A program made the translations under genes and the position numbers. The notes beneath the pieces were generated by a model that saw only the letters and a list, made by a program, of their open reading frames with translations, had not been told where the DNA came from and searched no databases. Shown piece after piece: positions 57,960 through 64,000 of a stretch of 64,000 nucleotides of DNA. Source of the DNA: DATFVJ01 sp963727015 (GTDB lineage: Bacteria > Actinomycetota > Actinomycetes > Streptosporangiales > Streptosporangiaceae); assembly GCA_963727015.1 (NCBI GenBank), contig CAVSEV010000005.1, positions 434,001-498,000 on the forward strand. Direction: 5' to 3'. How positions within the stretch are numbered: the stretch's first letter is position 1; each line of letters opens with the position of its first letter.

Positions 57960-58610
57960 TTGCCGCTCGCGATCGGCATCGCGCTCAGCCCGATCCCGAT
58001 CATCGCGGTGGTGCTGATGCTCACCACACCGCGGGCCCGGGCCAACGGCCCCGTGTTCGTGCTCGGCTGGCTGCTCGGCCTCGGCGTAGTGGGAGCCGTC
58101 GTGCTCGCGATCGCCGGCCCGGCCGATGCGAGCAGTTCCGGCGAGCCGGCCACCTGGGTGAGCTGGCTCAAGATCGTGCTTGGCGCGGGTTTGCTGCTCG
58201 TCGCCGCCCGGCAGTTCCGCGGCCGCCCGCACGGGGACGAGCAGGCGGCGATGCCCAGATGGATGGGCGCGATCGACCAGTTCAAGCCAGGCGCCGCGCT
58301 CGGATCGGGCGTGCTGCTTGCGGGCGCCAACCCCAAGAACTTGCTGCTCGCTGTGGGCGGCGCGGCGGCCATCGCGCAGACGGGGATCGCGGCCGGCGAG
58401 CAGGTGATCGCGTATCTGGTCTTCGCGCTCATCGGCACGATCGGCGTCGGCGCCCCTGTCGTGATCTACTTCGGCATGGGCGAACGATCCCAGGAAGTGC
58501 TGGCAAAACTGAAGGACCGGATGGGGCAGCACAACGCGGTGATCATGTCCGTTTTGTGCCTGATAATCGGCGTCAAGCTGATCGGGGACGCGATCAGCGC
58601 GCTGACCTGA
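57960..58610 (+). CDS. GAP-family (Sap/sulfolipid-addressing-like) membrane protein
   Basis: About 216 residues, six helices: PLAIGIALSPIPIIAVVLML begins it, with a signature LSPxPI(I/V) loop, then NGPVFVLGWLLGLGVVGAVV and, in the second half, ANPKNLLLAVGGAAAIAQTG, which mirrors the first. This is the PF11139-type family linked to lipid export (recalled). The ribosome site GGGAGGA (57926-57932) suits a start at 57936, but that codon is ATA (ATA GGC CAG GCA ATC). TTG 57960 is the first usual start. The N-terminal GQAIG that follows ATA is what the family normally shows, so the natural start is probably there. Confidence 0.8.
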   Translation: MPLAIGIALSPIPIIAVVLMLTTPRARANGPVFVLGWLLGLGVVGAVVLAIAGPADASSSGEPATWVSWLKIVLGAGLLLVAARQFRGRPHGDEQAAMPRWMGAIDQFKPGAALGSGVLLAGANPKNLLLAVGGAAAIAQTGIAAGEQVIAYLVFALIGTIGVGAPVVIYFGMGERSQEVLAKLKDRMGQHNAVIMSVLCLIIGVKLIGDAISALT

Positions 58611-58786
58611 TCGTCCACAGTCCTGCTATCCCCAGAATGGCGTTCACCCCTCCCGCGCCTCTTGACAACATGCCATGATCAGCAGTGGGGCAAGGCCCCC
58701 AAGGGTGGGCGGGCCATGCAAGGATGCGGCTTCGCCGCGCAGCCGTTCGGGATCATGCTCTTGTCACCGGGCACCGAGAGTGATCG

Positions 58787-59702
58787 CTACACCGGGACCG
58801 TCCGTGTGCGCGGCCCGGCGCGCAGTACCTGCGACGGCAGCTTGTGCCCGACCATCCGTTCCGCCTCCGCGGCGACGCCGATCAACCGGTCCAGGTCGAT
58901 GCCGGTGGCCACGCCCATGTCCTCGACCATGTGCACGAGTTCCTCGGTGGCGATGTTGCCTGTCGCGCCCGGCGCGTAGGGGCATCCGCCGAGCCCGCCC
59001 ACGGAGGCGTCGAAATCGGCCACGCCCATGTCGAGCGCGGCGAGCACGTTCGGCGAGGCCGGCCCCCCTGGTGTTGTGGAAGTGCAGGTTGAGCGGCATG
59101 TCCGGGTGCTGCGAGCGGAACGTTCCCACCAGCTTCTGGACCCGGCACGGCGTTGCCATTCCTGTGGTATCGCCGAACGACGCGGAATCCGCGCCGTCCG
59201 CGACCGCCCGCCCGGCTACGGCGGCGACCCGCTCTACTGGAACGTCGCCCTCGTACGGGCAGCCCCACGCGGTTGAGACGATCACCTGGCAGGTCGCGCC
59301 CCGGCCGTGCGCCAGGTCGATGAGCTGCGAGATCTCGTCCAGCGACTGCGCGGTGGACCGGTTCACGTTCTTGCGGTTGTGGGTGTCAGACGCGGACACG
59401 ACAGCTTCGAGTTCGGTGAATCCCGCGCCGAGCGCGCGCTGCGCGCCGCGCAGGTTCGGCACCAGCGCCGAGTACCTGACCTGATCCGCGCGGCTGACCT
59501 GCTTCCACACGTCGTCGGCGTCGGCCATCTGCGGTATCGCCCGCGGGTGCACGAACGACACTGCCTCGATCCGCCCCACCCCCGTCGCGGACAGCGCGTC
59601 GATCAGGGCCACCTTCGCGCCGGTGTCGACCGGATCCTCGTTCTGCAGGCCGTCACGCGGCCCGACCTCGCGCAGTGAGATCCGGGCAGGAAGATCACTC
59701 AC
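58787..59702 (-). pseudogene. Hydroxymethylglutaryl-CoA lyase, frameshifted
   Basis: The 5' frame (59702 to about 59050) starts MSDLPARISLREVGPRDGLQ with the DGLQNE signature of HMG-CoA lyase and reaches NLHFHNTRGAGLAE. It should read LANVLAALDMGVADFDASVG, and that is found in the next frame, which runs to 58787 (GGCPYAPGATGNIATEELVH with the catalytic-Cys loop GGCPYAPGA). One extra C near 59051 on the plus strand explains everything. Restored length is about 305 residues, normal. The enzyme splits HMG-CoA to acetoacetate and acetyl-CoA, the last step of leucine breakdown. Lesion real or sequencing error. Confidence 0.82.
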
Positions 59703-59706
59703 GGCG

Positions 59707-60514
59707 TCACTCTCCTGACTCTGCTGGCCACTTGGGGCGCCTTTTCTCAGTGAACGCCGCGATCCCCTCTTTTCTGTCCGCGGACAGGGCGGCGGTCCGC
59801 CAGGCAGCGTCCTCGATGTCGAGGCCAGCCTCCAGTCCGATACCCCACCCCTGCCGAAGGGCGCGTTTAGCAGCCTTAACGGCTACCGGGGAGTTACCCG
59901 CGATCTGCCCGGCGAGGTCGAGCGCCGTGGTGCGTGCCGTCCCCGCTCGCACTCGCCTGTCCACCAGGCCGAGCCGCTCGGCCTCCGCGATATCGACCCG
60001 GCGGCCGGTCAGCACCAGGTCCGCGGCCCGTGCCGTGCCGAGCCTGCGCAGTGCAAGCTGGGTGCCGCCGCCGCCAGGCACCAGGCCGACGGTCGTCTCC
60101 GGCAGTCCGAACACGGCCGTCTCGTCCGCCACGATGAGGTCGCACGACAGCGCGAGCTCGCACCCGCCGCCGAGCGCGTAGCCGCCGACCGCCGCCACGG
60201 CAGGCTGCGGCAGGCCGAGCACGGCGCCGAACACCCCGCGGAACACGTGCCGCTGCGCCATGATCTGCTGATCGCTCATGGCGTTTCGCTCCTTGAGATC
60301 CGCGCCCACACAGAACGCGCGGTCACCCGCGGCGCTCAGCACGACGGCACGCGTGCCGTGGCTTCCCTGGTCGCTGGCGACCTGTGCGCAGGCGTCGGCG
60401 AGCTGGCCTGCCAGGTCGGTGCTGATCGCGTTGAGCGCGCCGGGCCTGTTCAGCATGATCTCGGTGACCCCGGTGCTGGTCCGCCGAGTGCCGCTGGACG
60501 GTGACGAGATCCAT
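59707..60514 (-). CDS. Enoyl-CoA hydratase/isomerase family, start side possibly frameshifted
   Basis: Crotonase-fold protein: TEIMLNRPGALNAIS, AFCVGADLKERN (oxyanion loop), AVGGYALGGGCELALSCDLI, FGLPETTVGLVPGGGGTQLA (catalytic Glu region) and the C-terminal IEDAAWRTAALSADRKEGIA are normal; about 260 residues. The natural start, ATGGATCTC at 60514 (MDLVTVQRHSAD), is in a different frame from the rest, which reads STGVTEIML. Removing one C near 60480 would join them. In the frame of the body, translation could start further upstream in a non-homologous stretch. Belongs with HMG-CoA lyase and the carboxylase in acyl-CoA (likely leucine) breakdown. Confidence 0.8.
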
Positions 60515-60590
60515 GCGCGCAGGCTACGCCGGCCATCCGGTAAACGCGCCGCCGCCATCCCCCGATGACCGTGCCGCCGCCATCCCCGAT

Positions 60591-60645
60591 GACCCTGAAT
60601 GTGCCATTGCGGTCGCCAGCGGCCCGCAATGGCATATTCAGGGTC
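60591..60645. repeat. Long near-perfect inverted repeat between divergent genes
   Basis: GACCCTGAATGTGCCATTGC plus GG (60591-60612) pairs with the sequence from 60624 to 60645, 22-base arms with one G-T mismatch and an 11-base loop. It lies between the divergent enoyl-CoA hydratase and carboxylase genes, about 36 bases before the carboxylase GTG. It could be an operator or a mobile-element remnant. Confidence 0.75.
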
Positions 60646-60680
60646 GAGCATGGGTTCGCCCAGTAGGTACGCTCACCATC

Positions 60681-62261
60681 GTGGACTCAGCATCCCGCCG
60701 TTCCCCTGACAACCGTGACCCCGAGATCAGTGACGCACCGGGCCACCCGCACCTGGCGAAGCTGCGCGAGCAGATCGAGCGGGGAGGTGCGCCGAAGTAT
60801 CACGAGGCCGCGGCCTCGCGCGGCAAGATGTTCGCCCGCGACCGGATCGCGCTGCTCGTCGACGAAGGTAGCTTCACCGAGGACGCGCGGTACGCGAACG
60901 CTGCCGCGGGCGACCTGCCTGCCGACGGTGTCGTCACCGGCACGGCCACCATCGACGGCCGGCCGGTCGCGCTGATGGCGAATGACTCCACGGTCAAGGC
61001 GGGCTCGTGGGGCGCCCGGACCGTTGAGAAGATCATCCGGATCATCGAAAAGGCCTATGGGGCCGCGATCCCGATGGTCTACCTGGTCGACTCGGCCGGC
61101 GCCCGGATCACCGATCAGGTGGAGATGTTCCCCGGGCGGCGCGGAGCGGGGAAGATCTTCCATACCCAGGTACGGGCCTCGGGCTCGGTCCCGCAGGTCT
61201 GTGCGCTGTTCGGCCCGTCCGCGGCCGGCGGCGCCTACATCCCCGCGTTCTGCGACTTCGTGGCGATGGTGGACGGCAACGCCTCGATGTACCTCGGCAG
61301 CCCCCGCATGGTGGAGATGGTCGTCAAGGAGAAGACCACGCTCGAGGAGATGGGCGGCGCGCGGATGCACTGCTCGGTGTCCGGCTGCGGGCACTACCTG
61401 GCAAAGGATGAGCCCGAGGCGATCGGCGCGGTGCGGCGCTTCCTTGCCTACCTGCCCGCCAGCTGGGAAGGCCGGCCGCCGCCGGCGGTGCCGCGCGAGG
61501 CGAAGCAAACCGACCTGCGGGCGCTCGTGCCTGTCAGCGACCGGCAGGCCTACGACATGCGCAGGTACCTCGCTGGACTGGTCGACGAGGGGTCGCTGTT
61601 CGAGGTGCACGCGCTCTGGGCGAAGGAGCTTGTTGTCGGGTTTGCCCGCCTCGCCGGTGAGGTCGTCGGCATTGTGGCCAGCAACCCGATGTTCAAGGGC
61701 GGTGTGCTCTTCGTGGACTCGGCCGACAAGGCAGCCAGGTTCATCCAGCTCTGCGACGCATTCAACGTGCCGCTGCTCTTCCTCGCCGACGTTCCCGGGT
61801 TCATGGTGGGCACCGCGGTGGAAAAGCAGGGAATCATCAGGCACGGGGCGAAGATGATCAGCGCGGTGTCCGAGGCGACGGTGCCGAAGTTCTGTGTGGT
61901 GGTGCGCAAGGCCTACGGCGCTGGCTTGTACGCGATGGCAGGGCCTGGTTTCGATCCGGACGCGACCCTGGCCCTGCCGACCGCGAAGATCGCGGTGATG
62001 GGCGCAGAGGCGGCTATCAACGCTGTGTACTACAACAAGCTCGCCGCGCTCGACGGCGAGGCCGAGCGTGAGCAGGAGACGCAGCGGCTTCGCGCCGAGT
62101 ACGAGGAAGACATCGATGTGCTCAGGCTGGCAGGTGAGCTTGTCGTGGACGACGTGGTCGAGCCTGAGGACCTGCGGGGCGAGCTGATCAGGCGGCTCGC
62201 CGCCGCGCGCGGGAAGAACAGGAATTTCTCCCGGCGCAGGCACGGCGTCACCCCGGTGTGA
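60681..62261 (+). CDS. Acyl-CoA carboxylase beta subunit (methylcrotonyl-CoA type)
   Basis: 526 residues from GTG 60681. Carboxyltransferase halves: SWGARTVEKIIRIIEKAYGA; VDSAGARITDQVEMFPGRRG; GPSAAGGAYIPAFCDFVAMV; and FLADVPGFMVGTAVEKQGII, then GAGLYAMAGPGFDPDATLAL. The AGxGF/P-DAT end resembles the MccB/geranyl-CoA group more than propionyl-CoA carboxylase, which has MGSKHLGxDxNxAWP. Next to HMG-CoA lyase and enoyl-CoA hydratase, leucine catabolism is likely; no dedicated biotin subunit or isovaleryl-CoA dehydrogenase is adjacent, so it may borrow AccA3. Confidence 0.85.
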   Translation: MDSASRRSPDNRDPEISDAPGHPHLAKLREQIERGGAPKYHEAAASRGKMFARDRIALLVDEGSFTEDARYANAAAGDLPADGVVTGTATIDGRPVALMANDSTVKAGSWGARTVEKIIRIIEKAYGAAIPMVYLVDSAGARITDQVEMFPGRRGAGKIFHTQVRASGSVPQVCALFGPSAAGGAYIPAFCDFVAMVDGNASMYLGSPRMVEMVVKEKTTLEEMGGARMHCSVSGCGHYLAKDEPEAIGAVRRFLAYLPASWEGRPPPAVPREAKQTDLRALVPVSDRQAYDMRRYLAGLVDEGSLFEVHALWAKELVVGFARLAGEVVGIVASNPMFKGGVLFVDSADKAARFIQLCDAFNVPLLFLADVPGFMVGTAVEKQGIIRHGAKMISAVSEATVPKFCVVVRKAYGAGLYAMAGPGFDPDATLALPTAKIAVMGAEAAINAVYYNKLAALDGEAEREQETQRLRAEYEEDIDVLRLAGELVVDDVVEPEDLRGELIRRLAAARGKNRNFSRRRHGVTPV

Positions 62262-62291
62262 ACCGCCGCCCGCATGAGCGCGCCTTGATCA

Positions 62292-62331
62292 TTGGCCCGT
62301 AGGTGGCGCTAGAGTGCCACCTACGGGCCAA
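62292..62331. terminator. Perfect 16-base-arm hairpin
   Basis: TTGGCCCGTAGGTGGC (62292-62307), GCTAGAGT, GCCACCTACGGGCCAA (62316-62331). It starts 30 bases after the carboxylase stop and points to the MMPL gene. No T-run. A related sequence is at 36285-36332. Confidence 0.65.
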
Positions 62332-62529
62332 CCACGACCGTGCCCAGCCGCTGGGTGGCCCGCTCGCGGCTCCAGCGCAGCGCCGTCAGGGCTATAGCGG
62401 GCCGTCAGGGCCCGTAGCAGCGGGCCGTCAGCGGCCTTGGACGCGGTCCGGACCGGCGGGCGGGGTGGGCTCGTGGGCTGATGTCGCGTTGCGCCGGCGG
62501 GGGAGTGCCGGGCCGCGCGCCGCGGGGGG

Positions 62530-64000
62530 ATGTATCCGATGGAAGACTTCATGGCCTGGCTCGCCCGAGCCGCAATCCGCTTCCGCTATGTCGTGATAGC
62601 CGGCTGGCTTGTCGCAGGTGCTCTCTGCGTCACGCTGATGCCGTCCCTGTCCAGCGCCATAAACACCGACAACAGCTCCTTCCTGCCGGCCAGCACGCCC
62701 AGTCACCACGCCGCGGGACTGGCGGCGCCATTCCAGCCCCCCGGCACCACTGGCGCGACCCTCATCGTGGTGGGCAACGCCAAGCTGAGCACGGCCGACC
62801 AGGCGGCGGTCACCAGCCTCGAAGCCAAGATCGCAAAGGATGACCACGTCGTCGCCGTGTCGGATCAGGGCCTGTCCAGTGATGGCAAGGCGCAGAAGGC
62901 GCAGGTCATCATCGATGTCCTGCCCTCCAGTGCGGCCGCGTCCCCGACGGTCGCCGCCATCCGAGGCACGATTAGCGGCGCCAAGCTGCCCTCCGGCTTG
63001 TCCGGCCATCTCACCGGGCAGCTGCCGACGGCGGTCGACAATAAGAACGCCCAGGCGAGCGCGCAGAAGCGTACCGAGGAGCTGTCCAACCTCGTCATCG
63101 TGCTGATGCTGCTCATCGTCTACCGCGCCCTGCTCGCACCGCTGATCACGCTCGGCCCCGCGGTACTCGTCCTGCAGATATCTGGCCATGTCATCGGGGC
63201 GTTGTCGAAGGCCGGGCTGCAGGTCTCCACCGTCACCCAGACGATGCTGATCGTGCTGCTGCTTGGCGCGGGAACCGACTACGGCCTCTTCCTGACCTTG
63301 CGGGTACGCGAGGAAATCGGGAACGGCGCGTCCCCGCATGCGGCGATCGAGCGCGCGGCGCGCTACGTCGGTGAGTCGATCACCTTCTCGGCGGGTACCG
63401 TCATCGCCGCGCTGCTGTGCTTGCTGCTCGCGTCGTTCGGCCTCTACTCGGGGCTCGGCCCCGCGCTCGCCCTCGGCGTGACCATCATGCTGCTCGCGGC
63501 GCTGACGCTGGTCCTCGCGCTGCTCGGGGTGTTCGGCCTGGCGACGTTCTGGCCGCGCCCGATCCGGCGGATCGAGCGCGGCGGTCCGTGGGCCCGCCTC
63601 GCCGATATCGTCATCGCGCACCCGGCGGCGACCCTCGTCGCAGGCGTGGTGTTCTTCGGGGCGTTGTCGGCAGCGGCAGTGGGTTATACGTCGAGCGGGT
63701 TCGGCGGGACCACCACGGGTCCGGCTGGCAGCGACTCTGCCGCAGGCACCGACGCGATCAACGGCCACTACCCGGCCGCGATCGCCAACCCGACGAGCGT
63801 GCTGCTCGTCTTCAAGTCGCCGGTGTGGAACGACCTGACGCCGGTCGCGCAGGCGGAGGACGAGCTCGGCAAGAAACCCGTGTTCGCCTCCGTCAACGGC
63901 CTGCTCGACCCCAACGGCACCGCGGTAAGCACCCAGCAGCTCGAAAGCCTCTACAAGGAGCTTGGGCCGCCGGGCAAGCTGCCCGTCACGCCGCCGCCAG
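62530..64000 (+). CDS. MMPL-family (RND) transporter, cut by window end
   Basis: From ATG 62530 (or ATG 62539) the frame is open to the last base, about 490 codons. Helix 1 is RYVVIAGWLVAGALCVTLMP; an exported domain (INTDNSSFLPASTPSHHAAG ... ) follows to about residue 175. ELSNLVIVLMLLIVYRALLA and the helix pair with QTMLIVLLLGAGTDYGLFLT hold the conserved MMPL helix 4 motif (GAGTDYGLFL: the Asp-Tyr proton relay). Arg-rich loops FWPRPIRRIERGG and a second exported domain begin before the window ends. MMPL proteins export lipids or siderophores in actinomycetes. The cargo is unknown. Confidence 0.9.
   Translation, partial: MYPMEDFMAWLARAAIRFRYVVIAGWLVAGALCVTLMPSLSSAINTDNSSFLPASTPSHHAAGLAAPFQPPGTTGATLIVVGNAKLSTADQAAVTSLEAKIAKDDHVVAVSDQGLSSDGKAQKAQVIIDVLPSSAAASPTVAAIRGTISGAKLPSGLSGHLTGQLPTAVDNKNAQASAQKRTEELSNLVIVLMLLIVYRALLAPLITLGPAVLVLQISGHVIGALSKAGLQVSTVTQTMLIVLLLGAGTDYGLFLTLRVREEIGNGASPHAAIERAARYVGESITFSAGTVIAALLCLLLASFGLYSGLGPALALGVTIMLLAALTLVLALLGVFGLATFWPRPIRRIERGGPWARLADIVIAHPAATLVAGVVFFGALSAAAVGYTSSGFGGTTTGPAGSDSAAGTDAINGHYPAAIANPTSVLLVFKSPVWNDLTPVAQAEDELGKKPVFASVNGLLDPNGTAVSTQQLESLYKELGPPGKLPVTPPP

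Noticed and set aside
1..64000. tRNA or rRNA genes
   Set aside because: I saw no TTC-loop/acceptor pairs or rRNA landmarks by eye; a tRNAscan run would be decisive.

Overview
The window is high-GC DNA (GTG and TTG starts are common, and coding regions strongly prefer G or C in third positions) from an actinomycete, most likely a Streptosporangiales-type bacterium. The best evidence is gene order. The run pcrA/uvrD1 - sucC - sucD - PerM-like membrane protein - purN - purH, and the set birA - PH-domain protein - accD5 - accE - accA3 - lpdA - gamma-glutamylcyclotransferase - M20 amidohydrolase - punA - add, both recall blocks known from Mycobacterium tuberculosis and Streptomyces (recalled from memory, not searched). 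Almost everything is chromosomal core metabolism. I see no CRISPR array, no intact phage or IS element, and no rRNA or tRNA gene. I did not find a convincing new multi-gene system.

Layout. 1-4.5 kb: a membrane-anchored fragment, an MntP-type pump, a frameshifted PIG-L deacetylase and the PcrA helicase. 4.7-14 kb: a B12-binding mutase small subunit, succinyl-CoA synthetase, the PerM-like protein, a PadR/membrane-protein/44-aa small-protein operon, a decayed serine recombinase, and purN-purH. 14-19.2 kb: an FHA-HTH protein, a decayed citrate synthase, a DUF3017 protein, and icd-mdh. 19.4-28.4 kb: an M20 peptidase, the galTEK operon, a CNNM/CorC transporter, trpS and a D,D-carboxypeptidase. 28.5-36 kb: an acyl-CoA mutase large subunit, a carboxylate-amine ligase overlapping an M20 hydrolase, adenosine deaminase and purine nucleoside phosphorylase. 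36-45.5 kb: gamma-glutamylcyclotransferase, LpdA quinone reductase, a methyltransferase, and the propionyl/acetyl-CoA carboxylase locus. 45.5-64 kb: an XRE regulator, a frameshifted ClpP-like protein, PEP carboxylase, two related polytopic glycosyltransferase-like proteins, birA, an adenylyl cyclase, an alkyl-sulfatase-like hydrolase, a leucine/acyl-CoA catabolism cluster (HMG-CoA lyase, enoyl-CoA hydratase, carboxylase beta) and an MMPL exporter cut by the window end.

The genes join into one theme: acyl-CoA and propionate/branched-chain carbon feeding the TCA cycle (carboxylases, biotin ligase, B12 mutase, SucCD, Icd, Mdh, Ppc), with purine synthesis and salvage alongside.

Three genome-level oddities deserve attention. 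First, short in-frame tandem repeats (15, 17, 18 and 96 bp) are unusually dense, both between genes and inside conserved enzymes (Ppc, BirA, LpdA, MntP, FHA protein). Second, there are several long perfect or near-perfect intergenic palindromes, including a 56-bp perfect one. Third, at least four genes carry single-base frameshifts, and two more have a good Shine-Dalgarno placed before a non-standard codon (GTC, ATA). Either this strain is losing genes or the assembly has base errors.
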